A stretch of 64,000 nucleotides of DNA from JABDQZ01 sp963801985. Lineage in GTDB: Bacteria > Pseudomonadota > Gammaproteobacteria > Chromatiales > Chromatiaceae. Every line of letters starts with the position of its first letter. Within the stretch, counting starts at the first letter, position 1. Positions 17,698 to 26,637 of this stretch are shown here, piece after piece. The stretch is taken from assembly GCA_963801985.1 (NCBI GenBank), contig CAWDGV010000006.1:186001-250000 (forward strand), written 5' to 3'. The notes under the pieces were generated by a model, which worked only from the letters and a program-made list of their open reading frames with translations, was not told the origin of the DNA and ran no database searches. Both the position numbers and the translations under genes were made by a program.

Positions 17698-17799
17698 AAC
17701 CAGATATGTATTTACCAGGAAGTGTTCGCAGCAGGGATGCTGCGACCAAGCGTCCACGGACGGACTTGCAGCGTCTTCCGGGTAAATGCATATCTGGTT
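17698..17799. repeat. Three-way-junction hairpin element, copy B
   Basis: The outer arms pair over 19 bp with a single T/C mismatch (17698-17716 with 17781-17799), then GGAAG with CTTCC. Inside are hairpin TCGCAGCA-GGGA-TGCTGCGA and hairpin GTCC-ACGGAC-GGAC. Copy A at 13615-13721 has the same order of helices, the same GGGA loop closed by CA/TG, and a similar CAyGGAyGG second loop, but different stem sequences, so the pairing is preserved by compensating changes. It lies between hldE (33 bp downstream of its stop) and the FAD oxidoreductase. Confidence 0.75.
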
Positions 17800-17832
17800 G
17801 AATAAGGGAAAACCGGAAACCGATGACATCTG

Positions 17833-19257
17833 TCATCCCTTGTCACGAATGGACTTGACGATCTCAGTCGTTGAAACCCCGTTGATATAGGTCATCACCG
17901 CAACCTGCCCGCCATTTTCGCGCACACAGCGGGCACCTGGAATTTTATCCGGATCATTATCGCCTCCCTTGACCAGCAGGTCAGGCTTTACGTCACAAAT
18001 CAGCCGTTCAGGTGTTTCTTCATGGAAAGGCAATACCCAGTCAACGCAGCCCAGAGCGGCCAGAACACGCATCCGGTTTTCGAGGTTGTTAACTGGCCGG
18101 TCTGCACCCTTGAGTGCACGCACCGTTGCATCGATATTGACGGCAACAACCAGCCTGTCGCCCAGCCGGCTGGCTTCTTCCAGGTAGGTTACGTGGCCGG
18201 CATGCAGGATATCGAAACAGCCATTGGTCATCACAATGGTTTCACCACGGTTACGGGCCACAGCAATAGCTGACTGCAGCTCATCTTCTGTTACCACCCC
18301 GCGGTGGACAACCATCTGGCTGGCCAGTGCGGTACGCAATTCATCACGGCTGACAATGGCTGTACCGAGCTTGCCGACGACAATACCGGCAGCAACATTG
18401 GAAATATGTGTTGAAGCTTCCAGTGGCATGCCGGTAGCCAGTGCTGCAGCCAGTACCGCGATAACGGTATCGCCAGCCCCGGTGACATCAAACACATCCC
18501 GGGCACGGGTAGGCATATGGCGGGCCGGCTGCCCGTTTTCAAGCAACGTCATGCCCTTTTCACTGCGCGTAACCAGCAGGTTACTGAACCGGAATTGCTG
18601 CATCAACGCCAGCCCCTGCCGCTCAAAATCCTCGTCCGTTGCACAGCTACCAACGATAGCCTGAAATTCCGTCGTGTTGGGGGTGATCAGGGTCGCACCG
18701 GCATATTTTGTAAAATCAGACCCTTTGGGATCGACCAGCACGGGCTTATTCAATGCATTGGCACGTTCTATCAGTGGCGCTATATCACCGAGCGTACCTT
18801 TACCATAATCCGATAAAACCAGCACATCATGAGCAACCAGCAGTTCATCAAATTTCACCAGCCAGCTCTCCAGCCTTGTTTGCGGAAAACCATTTTCAAA
18901 GTCCAGGCGGATCAATTGCTGATGACGACTGACTACACGCAACTTGGTGATGGTTGGAAAATCCTCAAACTGTTGAAAAAAACAGCTGACGCCCTGCGCT
19001 TCGAGCAATGACTTAAGCCGGTCACTGTTTTCATCTTTGCCGGTAAAACCCATTACCGTGGCCTGACCACCCAAAGCGGCAATATTCAAAGCCACGTTGC
19101 CGGCACCACCGGCCCGGCCCTGCTCATCCTGTACATTGACTACGGGTACAGGAGCCTCCGGAGATATCCGCACCGTCTTGCCATGCCAGTAATGGTCCAG
19201 CATGACATCGCCAACCACCAGCACCCGGGCTTTGTTGAAATCAGGCAGTTCCTTCAT
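17833..19257 (-). CDS. hldE: Bifunctional heptose-7-phosphate kinase / heptose-1-phosphate adenylyltransferase
   Basis: The protein has 474 residues, the usual length of the fused enzyme. The N-terminal ribokinase-like domain (about 1-320) includes GDVMLDHYWHG, AGGAGNVALN and the DVTGAGDTV anion hole. It phosphorylates D-glycero-beta-D-manno-heptose 7-phosphate at C1. The C-terminal nucleotidyltransferase domain (about 345-474) begins VMTNGCFDILHAGHV with its HAGH motif and makes ADP-heptose. This supplies the inner-core LPS heptose used by GT9 enzymes, three-gene relatives of which lie nearby. It is transcribed divergently from the acyltransferase-msbA run, so the 165-bp gap to 19423 should hold both promoters. 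Confidence 0.97.
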   Translation of the reverse strand: MKELPDFNKARVLVVGDVMLDHYWHGKTVRISPEAPVPVVNVQDEQGRAGGAGNVALNIAALGGQATVMGFTGKDENSDRLKSLLEAQGVSCFFQQFEDFPTITKLRVVSRHQQLIRLDFENGFPQTRLESWLVKFDELLVAHDVLVLSDYGKGTLGDIAPLIERANALNKPVLVDPKGSDFTKYAGATLITPNTTEFQAIVGSCATDEDFERQGLALMQQFRFSNLLVTRSEKGMTLLENGQPARHMPTRARDVFDVTGAGDTVIAVLAAALATGMPLEASTHISNVAAGIVVGKLGTAIVSRDELRTALASQMVVHRGVVTEDELQSAIAVARNRGETIVMTNGCFDILHAGHVTYLEEASRLGDRLVVAVNIDATVRALKGADRPVNNLENRMRVLAALGCVDWVLPFHEETPERLICDVKPDLLVKGGDNDPDKIPGARCVRENGGQVAVMTYINGVSTTEIVKSIRDKG

Positions 19258-19422
19258 AAACCATCCAAAATTAAACCAAGTTCACAACAGAACTCTGACA
19301 ATTCAGATTGAATTGATCAGAAATTACAGCAAAGTCTAACATGTTAGATGACGACGGGAATGATTGTGCAATACACTACAATAACAAACACACAAAATAC
19401 GAAGCAGAAAAGTACCTTGGGC

Positions 19423-20328
19423 ATGCGCAAGCAAGTCAGTGAAAAACATCCATACGAAACTTTACTCAAACTGGCATTTCGCCTGTTGCGTTTTTCAACA
19501 CGTTTCAAATACACCACGCTGATGAGCATAGGTCGCTTTATTGGCCGCCGGGTAATGCAGCTGGATGCGGAACATACGCGCATTGCGGCCATCAATATCG
19601 ACACCTGCTTTCCCATTTTGACACCACAACAAAACCGGGAGCTGTTACTGCAGCATTTTGAAAATGTCGGCATGGGTATTATGGAAATGGCGATCAGCTG
19701 GTGGTTTCCCGATGAAAAGTTCAAAAAACTCGTTGCCATCAAAGGCCTGGATAACCTGAAAGGCGCTTTGCAAAAAGGCAAAGGCGTTATCTTTGCCAGC
19801 GCACAATTCACCACGCCTGATATTCTTAGCCGCTGCCTGGGGGAAATCATTGATACTACGGCGATCTACCACCCCCACCGAAATGCATTTATTGACGAAT
19901 GCACCCGCTCGTATCGCGGCAAACAGTTACACCAGATCCTGATGCATGAAGACATTACCGCTATTACCGAAGCACTTAAGAAAAACAAGGCGGTGCTTTT
20001 CACTCATGACATGGCAACTGAACACAAGCAGTTTACCTTTGTCGATTTCTTCAAAATTCCAGCAGCAACAAATACAGCCGTCAGTCGTTTTGCACGCATG
20101 ACACATGCCGAGGTTATTCCCGTGACTGTCTTGCGACATCCTGAAAACCAGGGTTATGAGCTCATCTTTGAATCTCCGCTACCAGACTTTCCCGGTGAGA
20201 ACATCGATGAAGATACATTATGCCTGAACCAGGTTATTGAACGCTGGATTGACCTGGCTCCGGCACAGTATGGCTGGAGTTACCCGAGATTAAGGGAAAG
20301 ACCTCTCGGTGAACCAAGATTTTATTGA
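19423..20328 (+). CDS. LpxL/HtrB-family acyltransferase paralogue lacking the catalytic His/Glu pair
   Basis: The protein has 301 residues and is related over its length to the acyltransferase at 22116-23033 (shared blocks VDFFKIPAATNTA, SWW, RW). LpxL-type enzymes transfer a fatty acyl chain to lipid A with a His-x4-Glu motif. The partner gene has HFTTLE, whereas this one reads QFTTPD (Gln128, Asp133), so both catalytic residues are changed. The usual YRPHKNP and WYAPDQ-type segments are altered too (YHPHRNA, LFTHDMA). It is probably a pseudoenzyme or a divergent acyltransferase. The start is uncertain: ATG 19348 is in frame, but the N-terminus from 19423 aligns with the paralogue. It lies 57 bp upstream of msbA. 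Confidence 0.82.
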   Translation: MRKQVSEKHPYETLLKLAFRLLRFSTRFKYTTLMSIGRFIGRRVMQLDAEHTRIAAINIDTCFPILTPQQNRELLLQHFENVGMGIMEMAISWWFPDEKFKKLVAIKGLDNLKGALQKGKGVIFASAQFTTPDILSRCLGEIIDTTAIYHPHRNAFIDECTRSYRGKQLHQILMHEDITAITEALKKNKAVLFTHDMATEHKQFTFVDFFKIPAATNTAVSRFARMTHAEVIPVTVLRHPENQGYELIFESPLPDFPGENIDEDTLCLNQVIERWIDLAPAQYGWSYPRLRERPLGEPRFY

Positions 20329-20385
20329 CTTGATTTTCTCATCTATACATTTGAAACCTGGCCCGAAATCATCTACCGTCGGGCC

Positions 20386-22110
20386 ATGACAAATTCCCTG
20401 TACTTGCGTCTGCTGGTCTATGTAAAACCCTATTGGAAGATGTTTACCGCCGGTATCGTCGCCATGGTGTTTCTTGCTGCCAGTGAAACTGCCGTGGCCG
20501 CTTTGCTCAAACCACTTCTGGATGGCAGCTTTGTTGATAAAGATCCGGTATTCATGTTCTGGATGCCTTTTATCATGATCGCTGTATTTGCCGTCCGAGG
20601 AAGCAGTACTTTTGCCAGCACAATGGCAATGGCATGGGTTGGCAACAAGGTCGTCCTGGACCTGCGAAATAACATGTTTTCCCGCCTGCTGCTATTACCC
20701 ACTTCATTTTATGATCGTAATGCCACCGGCAATATCATTTCCAAGATCACCTATGACGTCACCCAGGTGACAGACGCGGCAACCAGCGCTTTAACCGTTT
20801 TGGTCAAAGATACGCTAACAGTGATTGGATTACTGGGGTGGATGTTATACCTGAACTGGCAGCTCAGCCTGACCACCTTGATCATCCTTCCAGTTATGGT
20901 ACTGGTCGTTACTATTTCAGGCAAAAGGATGCGCCGTTTGAACCGTAGCTTGCAATCAACGGTTGGCAACATGACTCACGTGCTTGAGGAAAGTGTCAAA
21001 GGACAAAAGATTGTCAAGATATTTGGCGGACAGGATTACGAATCAAAACGTTTCTGGTCTGTCTCCAACTGGGTTCGACGTTACCAGATGAAAATCAAGG
21101 CAGCCGCCATTATCAATGTGACATTAGTTGAGGGTGTTGGCGCCATCTGCTTTGCCGTTATCATTTATGTTGGAACCAGCCAGGCCGCTTCCGGAGCATT
21201 AACTGTTGGCGGGTTCGTTTCATTCTTCACGGCCATGGGCCTGTTATTTTCCCCTATCAAACGCCTAACCAAGCTTAACGAAGTGATCCAGAAAGGACTG
21301 GCTGCATCTGAAAGCGTGTTTGCACTTTCAGATGAACCAGCCGAAGTAGACCTGGGCACCGAGTCACTCGAAAACCCAAAGGGCCAAATTACCTTCAAGG
21401 ATGTGTCATTACAGTTTCCTGGAACCAGCAAACCTGCCGTAGACAATCTCTCGCTTGAAATTCAACCCGGGCAAACTGTCGCCCTGGTTGGACCCTCGGG
21501 CAGTGGCAAGACGACACTGGCTTCACTGTTGTCCCGCTTTTATTCCCCCGACTCTGGCTCGATTTATTTTGATGGTAAAAACATTAACCATTTATCACTT
21601 AAAGAATTGCGCAAAAACCTCTCATTTGTTGGCCAGGATGTTGTTTTATTCAATGATACCATCGCTGCCAATATTGCTTATGGCATCAAACCGCAACCCG
21701 AACCTGCAGAAATCAGAAAAGCTGCTGATAAGGCATTTGTGAGTGAATTTGCTGACAATTTACCGAATGGACTTGAGGCTGAAATTGGCGAAAATGGTGT
21801 ACGTTTATCCGGTGGGCAACGGCAACGTATCGCTATAGCCCGTGCATTTATAAAAAATGCACCACTGCTTATTCTTGACGAAGCTACATCTGCGCTGGAT
21901 ACAGCCTCAGAACGTCATGTCCAGCAAGCCATTGAAGAACTGGAGTCAAACCGGACAACGCTGGTCATTGCCCACCGTCTTTCCACAGTTGAAAATGCTG
22001 ACCAGATTTTTGTTCTTGAGCACGGCAAGATTGTTGAACAAGGCACACATGAAGAACTGCTTTTGAAAAATGGCATGTATGCCAAGCTTTACAATACCCA
22101 GTTTAAGTAA
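20386..22110 (+). CDS. msbA: Lipid A / LPS flippase ABC transporter MsbA
   Basis: The protein has 574 residues and is a half-transporter: about six membrane helices (residues about 15-310) followed by an ABC domain with Walker A VGPSGSGKTT, signature LSGGQRQRIAIARA, Walker B LLILDEATSALD and the H-loop IAHRLST. MsbA homodimers flip core-lipid A across the inner membrane. Length and order match E. coli MsbA (582). The neighbours confirm the role, because it sits between two LpxL-type acyltransferase genes and upstream of a GT9 glycosyltransferase. The next gene begins 6 bp after its stop. Confidence 0.96.
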   Translation: MTNSLYLRLLVYVKPYWKMFTAGIVAMVFLAASETAVAALLKPLLDGSFVDKDPVFMFWMPFIMIAVFAVRGSSTFASTMAMAWVGNKVVLDLRNNMFSRLLLLPTSFYDRNATGNIISKITYDVTQVTDAATSALTVLVKDTLTVIGLLGWMLYLNWQLSLTTLIILPVMVLVVTISGKRMRRLNRSLQSTVGNMTHVLEESVKGQKIVKIFGGQDYESKRFWSVSNWVRRYQMKIKAAAIINVTLVEGVGAICFAVIIYVGTSQAASGALTVGGFVSFFTAMGLLFSPIKRLTKLNEVIQKGLAASESVFALSDEPAEVDLGTESLENPKGQITFKDVSLQFPGTSKPAVDNLSLEIQPGQTVALVGPSGSGKTTLASLLSRFYSPDSGSIYFDGKNINHLSLKELRKNLSFVGQDVVLFNDTIAANIAYGIKPQPEPAEIRKAADKAFVSEFADNLPNGLEAEIGENGVRLSGGQRQRIAIARAFIKNAPLLILDEATSALDTASERHVQQAIEELESNRTTLVIAHRLSTVENADQIFVLEHGKIVEQGTHEELLLKNGMYAKLYNTQFK

Positions 22111-22115
22111 CTACC

Positions 22116-23033
22116 GTGTCAGCATCTGAACCACGATTTGAGATCAAGCTGCTTCACCCAAGATACTGGATCACCTGGATCAATCTTGGATTTGGCTGGC
22201 TGGCTGCACAATTACCTTTCAGCTGGCAGATTAAGATTGGCAGGCTGCTTGGCAAAGCCATGCAAAAAGCTTTGCCTGCACGGGTACACATTGCACGTAC
22301 AAACCTGGCCCTCTGCTTCCCTGAAAAACCGGAAGCCGAACGACAACATATCCTCAACGCCAGTTTTGAGTCGACCGGCATAGCCGTCATGGAGAGCATC
22401 ATGAGTTGGTGGGCATCTGATTCTAAACTCGAAAAACGCGTCTCAATTGAAGGTCTCGAGCACTTTGAAAAAGCTCTCAAGCAAAACCGGGGCGTTATTA
22501 TGCTTGGAGCTCACTTTACAACACTTGAAATTGCCGGAAGGCTTTTTTCCCGCTACTTTAAGTTTGATGCCCTTTACCGCCAACATAAAAACCCTGTTTT
22601 TGATTATGTCATGTATCGCGGCCGAACCAACTATTGTGATAAAGCAATCGAACGGGGCAACATGCGGGAAATGATGCGCCGCCTCAAACAGGGCAAAGCA
22701 ATCTGGTATGCACCAGACCAGAATTACGGCGCTGAGCACAGTGTTTTCGTTGATTTCTTTAACATACCGGCAGCAACAATTACAGCCACATCAAGGCTTG
22801 CATCATTGAATAATTCACCTGTGCTTCCAGCATCACATCAACGCATCAATGACAGGGAATATATTTTACGGATCGCAGCTCCGCTGGAGGATTTTCCGTC
22901 TGGTGATGTGGTTAATGATGCCCGACGTATAAACCACGTCATTGAGCAGGCGATTATAAGGATGCCGGAACAATACCTGTGGTCACACCGTCGATTTAAA
23001 ACCCGCCCAGACAACCTCCCCCCGGTTTATTAA
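22116..23033 (+). CDS. Lipid A acyltransferase, LpxL/HtrB family (catalytic dyad intact)
   Basis: The protein has 305 residues from a GTG start 6 bp after the msbA stop. It carries the H-x4-E acyltransferase dyad in GAHFTTLE (His133, Glu138), at the same position as in E. coli LpxL, then YRQHKNPVFDY, WYAPDQNYG and a C-terminal WSHRRFKTRP. It should add a secondary acyl chain from acyl-ACP to Kdo-lipid A at the inner membrane. Sequence does not tell whether it plays the LpxL or LpxM role. A degenerate paralogue lies on the other side of msbA. Confidence 0.92.
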   Translation: MSASEPRFEIKLLHPRYWITWINLGFGWLAAQLPFSWQIKIGRLLGKAMQKALPARVHIARTNLALCFPEKPEAERQHILNASFESTGIAVMESIMSWWASDSKLEKRVSIEGLEHFEKALKQNRGVIMLGAHFTTLEIAGRLFSRYFKFDALYRQHKNPVFDYVMYRGRTNYCDKAIERGNMREMMRRLKQGKAIWYAPDQNYGAEHSVFVDFFNIPAATITATSRLASLNNSPVLPASHQRINDREYILRIAAPLEDFPSGDVVNDARRINHVIEQAIIRMPEQYLWSHRRFKTRPDNLPPVY

Positions 23034-23035
23034 TC

Positions 23036-23938
23036 ATGCAGCAAATTCTCTTCATTACGTTGAGCAATATCGGTGATGCCATCATGACAACACCGACGCT
23101 TGAAAGACTTCATCAGCTGTATCCTGACGCAAGCATTGATCTGGTCTGCGACAATCGCTCACAAATAATATTTACCCACTGTCCCTATCGAGGCGAGATT
23201 TTTGTTAAGAAAAAAAAACGCGATGGGCAGAGAGTTCTGTTCCAATTCATAAAAACATTACGCAGAAAACGTTATGACCTGGTTGTTGACCTGCGTACTG
23301 ATGGACTGGCCTATCTGCTTCGAGCAAAAAAGCGCCTGACCCGATGGGGACATAAACCTTATGGCCCTCATGCTGTCGAAGACCTGATTTCAATCATCCA
23401 CAAGATTAATCCGGAAAAAGTTTTACCTGACACTAAAATCTGGATTGATGATAAGCACATGAGGCAGGCTGATGAATTAACCTCGGGATTAAACGGAAAC
23501 CACTGGCTGGCTATCGGCCCCGGCGCCAACTGGGCACCCAAAGTGTGGGATAGTGAAAACTTTGCCAAAGTAGCCAACGGGCTGCATGATAAAATTGATG
23601 CTGTTATTATCATCGGCACGACAAAAGATACAAAATACTCGCAAAAGGTCACCGAAAAACTGGAGAGCCCCTATCTTGACCTGTCCGGAAAAACTGACCT
23701 GTTAACAGTCAGTGCAATTTTAAAAAAATGCAGCCTGTTTCTTGGCAATGACTCGGGGCTTGGACACCTTGCCAGTGCAGTGAATACGCCAAGCATTACT
23801 GTTTTTGGCCCAGGCATACCCGAACGCTATCACCCCTGGTCTAAAAAGAACCAATGGTTTCGAGGTAAAGACAAGTTGCTGGAAAACCTGGATGCGGAAA
23901 CCGTTACACAAGGCGCGCTGGAATTAATCCATTCTTAA
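23036..23938 (+). CDS. Glycosyltransferase family 9 (heptosyltransferase-like)
   Basis: The protein has 300 residues. It starts MQQILFITLSNIGDAIMTTP, the hallmark of ADP-heptose:LPS heptosyltransferases, and has the nucleotide-sugar binding block FLGNDSGLGHLASAVNTPSITVFGP near the C-terminus. It probably adds a sugar, likely heptose, to the LPS core at the cytoplasmic face. It begins 2 bp after the acyltransferase stop, so it is part of the msbA run. Which core position it modifies cannot be told. A second GT9 gene lies at 25678-26637 on the other strand. Confidence 0.9.
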   Translation: MQQILFITLSNIGDAIMTTPTLERLHQLYPDASIDLVCDNRSQIIFTHCPYRGEIFVKKKKRDGQRVLFQFIKTLRRKRYDLVVDLRTDGLAYLLRAKKRLTRWGHKPYGPHAVEDLISIIHKINPEKVLPDTKIWIDDKHMRQADELTSGLNGNHWLAIGPGANWAPKVWDSENFAKVANGLHDKIDAVIIIGTTKDTKYSQKVTEKLESPYLDLSGKTDLLTVSAILKKCSLFLGNDSGLGHLASAVNTPSITVFGPGIPERYHPWSKKNQWFRGKDKLLENLDAETVTQGALELIHS

Positions 23939-24020
23939 CAGGTTTTGCAGTTAAGCTTTAATCTGAAACTCTTTAGTGCATGACGCCATATAACCAATAA
24001 CAAGATACTGAATAAACATC

Positions 24021-24848
24021 ATGAATTTACATTTTAGATTGCATTGCCTTGAACGTGAGTTAAGCAACTTCTCGATACTAAAATACCGTGACTTTCAGGG
24101 ATATATTGTCACCGGCCAACATTCAGGCACTCACTGGTTAAAGTACCTAATGAGCTGCGCTATTGCACACAAGTACAACCTTCCTGTTCCCCAGTATACG
24201 TCGAACGACAAAAGCAATGACTTTATAGGGCACCCGAAACATAAAAGAATTTACCCGCAATGTCCTCGCATAGCCAGTACCCACCAAATACCACATGCGC
24301 TTTACGATTCCCGCATACTGCGAAAACTGATTTACATACCACCGACCGTTTTAATGGTACGTGATATTAGGCCTGCTTTGGTTTCTAATTTTGAAAAATG
24401 GACCAAGAAATACAACGTTTCTTTTTCAACCTACCTGCGAGGGGATATCAGTGAAAAGAAATATATTGCGGATATTTGGTGGTTTATACGTTTTTTTAAT
24501 CGCTGGGGACGCATACACAAACGCTTTCCGGAAAATACACTCGTCATTCATTATGAAGACCTGCTGACTGATACCCAGTCCCTGCTACAACGCATTTTCA
24601 ATCATATAAACATTGATATTAGCGAGGCAGATTTAATCTTTGCGGTCAAGGAAAGCAGCCGGGAAAAAATGGCGGCCAAAGCTGCAGATGAATCCAAACC
24701 AGGCCAGGGACAATTTGTTCGCCAGGACAAAAGAGAACCTTTGGAATGGTTTTCACAAACTGATATCAATTTTTTCGAAAAAACAATTCGGGAAAACTTA
24801 AGATATGATTTTGGATATAACTTTTTCAATAATAAAATTGAACAATGA
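24021..24848 (+). CDS. Sulfotransferase-domain protein
   Basis: The protein has 275 residues. The PAPS 5'-phosphosulfate loop is visible as TGQHSGTHWLKYL (about 32-44) and the 3'-phosphate loop as RDIRPALVSNFEKW (about 114-127), with a C-terminal basic segment KPGQGQFVRQDKREP. Such enzymes move sulfate from PAPS to hydroxyls of glycans or small molecules. Its place among LPS and glycosyltransferase genes suggests that a surface glycan may be sulfated, but that is inference. The gene is visibly richer in A+T than the msbA block, as are several genes to its right, which may point to acquired DNA. Confidence 0.82.
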   Translation: MNLHFRLHCLERELSNFSILKYRDFQGYIVTGQHSGTHWLKYLMSCAIAHKYNLPVPQYTSNDKSNDFIGHPKHKRIYPQCPRIASTHQIPHALYDSRILRKLIYIPPTVLMVRDIRPALVSNFEKWTKKYNVSFSTYLRGDISEKKYIADIWWFIRFFNRWGRIHKRFPENTLVIHYEDLLTDTQSLLQRIFNHINIDISEADLIFAVKESSREKMAAKAADESKPGQGQFVRQDKREPLEWFSQTDINFFEKTIRENLRYDFGYNFFNNKIEQ

Positions 24849-24903
24849 TTGGTGTTAGAATCTTGCTTTAAGAAATACCGAGCATTAATCTGAAAAACCT
24901 ATT

Positions 24904-25647
24904 ATGCACATTTCACGCTTACCAACCTGGTTTATTATTTCAGCCCACCTGATTCCCTGGCTGTTATTTGTAATTTTACTTTTTACCAGTTTTTTTAGTC
25001 CGGAAACAGTCAGCATCTGGCTGGTTAAGGATTCCGATCCCTGGCAGGTAAAGGGCTCCGGCGCCTTCGGCGTTGGCATAATCGAACACCTGACTGTCAT
25101 CGTACTGATTCCCGGAATCCTTGCGGGTCTTTACGCTTTTATTAAATACCGGAATAGCATGAAACCCTGGTGGACAGCATACTGGCTGTTGTTATGGACA
25201 ATGGCTGGCATTTACTTTGCCGGAGAAGAGGCAAGCTGGGGACAATGGTATTTCGGCTGGGAAACACCCGAATTATTTTATGCCATTAATGACCAGGAAG
25301 AAACCAACCTGCATAACGTCAGCACCTGGTTTGACCAGAAGCCACGCACCCTGGTTGAATTATGGATTTTTATTACCGGCTTGATAATGCCTTTGAGTAA
25401 TATCATCAGAAGCAGGTTGAAGAATACTGACATCGTGGAAAACTGGATTCACCCGGTATCAGCCCTTGTATCAGCCGGAGCCCTTTTCTTTCTTGTAAGA
25501 ATAGCAAGCTGGCTAGATCATCCTGGACTACGCGGCCTGTTTGGCAATAGCGAAACGCGGGAATTATGTATTGCGCTTTTTTTATCTTTATTCCTGATGT
25601 CCTACCTGGTCAGGCTTTCCAGAATGAAACATCACTCACAACAATGA
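24904..25647 (+). CDS. Conserved polytopic membrane protein of unknown function
   Basis: The protein has 247 residues with about six hydrophobic segments. A central block reads AGEEASWGQWYFGWETPELF and then QEETNLHN. I recognise this GEE-SWGQ...NLHN pattern from uncharacterised bacterial membrane proteins, often near surface-polysaccharide genes. The conserved acidic and histidine residues in a membrane context could be catalytic or bind metal, but no function is established that I know of. It ends 31 bp before a convergent GT9 gene. Confidence 0.7.
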   Translation: MHISRLPTWFIISAHLIPWLLFVILLFTSFFSPETVSIWLVKDSDPWQVKGSGAFGVGIIEHLTVIVLIPGILAGLYAFIKYRNSMKPWWTAYWLLLWTMAGIYFAGEEASWGQWYFGWETPELFYAINDQEETNLHNVSTWFDQKPRTLVELWIFITGLIMPLSNIIRSRLKNTDIVENWIHPVSALVSAGALFFLVRIASWLDHPGLRGLFGNSETRELCIALFLSLFLMSYLVRLSRMKHHSQQ

Positions 25648-25649
25648 TG

Positions 25650-25669
25650 ACCTGACTAACCAATCAGGT
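25650..25669. terminator. Small hairpin between convergent genes
   Basis: A 6-bp stem ACCTGA/TCAGGT with an 8-nt loop lies in the 30-bp gap between the convergent membrane-protein and GT9 genes. No strong T tract follows on either strand, so it is only a weak terminator candidate. Confidence 0.3.
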
Positions 25670-25677
25670 TGCAGTCT

Positions 25678-26637
25678 TCATTTTGCCGGCAATCTTTTTT
25701 TGATGACTTCGTCAAGCTCAGCAACGGCATCCCGCACATCGATACCTGAATAGTAGGGACCTGTTTCCCTCATGCTGGTTTCAGGTGGAATTTCATCCGC
25801 ATAAACCAGCTTGCTAAATACGGCCTTCGACCAGAAGCCAAACGGTGCCGAACGGATCCAGTTTGTAGCCCCAAATAATCCTATGGTGGGTGTCTGTCTA
25901 ACAGCCGAGATCTGCATTGGCCCGGAATCAGTAGAGACAGTGAGCGCAGCTCCTCCCAGAATTTTTTTCAATTCCTGCATGCTGGTTTTGCCTGCCAGAT
26001 TATCGTATTTTCCAACCAGCTGCCTCGCCGTTGTTTCTATATAGTCGAATTCATCACTGCCTCCGGTTAACACATAAGGCAGACCATACTTATCTGTCAG
26101 ATAACGACTGATTTTTCTCCACTCCACTGCGGGTATACGCTTGGACTCCCACCCGGGGCTTGCTCCCATGTTTAACACAATATATTCACCATGACGGGCC
26201 TCAAAAGACGGGAATACCACGTCAACTCCCGGCAACTGCTTAATGGTACTCAGGGTTACCCTATGCAATACCGAGGTTTTAACAATGAATTTTTTTTCGT
26301 AATCAGTAAGTGGCTCGTAACGGTAATATTTGGTGTGGCAACCATATACAGGCTTTAATGAAAAAAAAGACAGCACTGCACTGCGGTCATTACCCTGCAA
26401 ATCCAGTACGACGTCATACCGGCCCATATATTTTGGGATCGTCTTAAATAATGTACGTATGCGTTTATCTTCCAGAATAATGAAGTCTTTGATATTTTCA
26501 TCATCCTGGTAATACGCATAACCGAGCGGAGAAGTAAGCAGGGTTATCTGGTATTTGTCGGCGATACAGGGCAGAAACGGCTCAACCTGGGCCAGGTCTC
26601 CCAGCGCACTCAATTTAATGATCAGTAGTTTTTCCAT
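25678..26637 (-). CDS. Glycosyltransferase family 9 (heptosyltransferase-like)
   Basis: The protein has 319 residues. It begins MEKLLIIKLSALGDLAQVEP, the GT9 start, and carries VVLDLQGNDRSAV, NMGASPGWESKRIP and the donor-binding STDSGPMQISAVRQTPTIGLFG block. It probably transfers heptose or another ADP/GDP-activated sugar to the LPS core. Its start lies within the last 23 bp of the upstream GT4 gene, so they are coupled. It is the last gene of a run 28779 to 25678 containing three glycosyltransferases. Confidence 0.9.
   Translation of the reverse strand: MEKLLIIKLSALGDLAQVEPFLPCIADKYQITLLTSPLGYAYYQDDENIKDFIILEDKRIRTLFKTIPKYMGRYDVVLDLQGNDRSAVLSFFSLKPVYGCHTKYYRYEPLTDYEKKFIVKTSVLHRVTLSTIKQLPGVDVVFPSFEARHGEYIVLNMGASPGWESKRIPAVEWRKISRYLTDKYGLPYVLTGGSDEFDYIETTARQLVGKYDNLAGKTSMQELKKILGGAALTVSTDSGPMQISAVRQTPTIGLFGATNWIRSAPFGFWSKAVFSKLVYADEIPPETSMRETGPYYSGIDVRDAVAELDEVIKKRLPAK

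Noticed and set aside
24904..25647. Assigning the polytopic protein as an O-antigen ligase or polymerase
   Set aside because: It has too few helices and lacks the long periplasmic loop of Wzy or WaaL proteins. The GEE-SWGQ and NLHN pattern belongs to an uncharacterised family.
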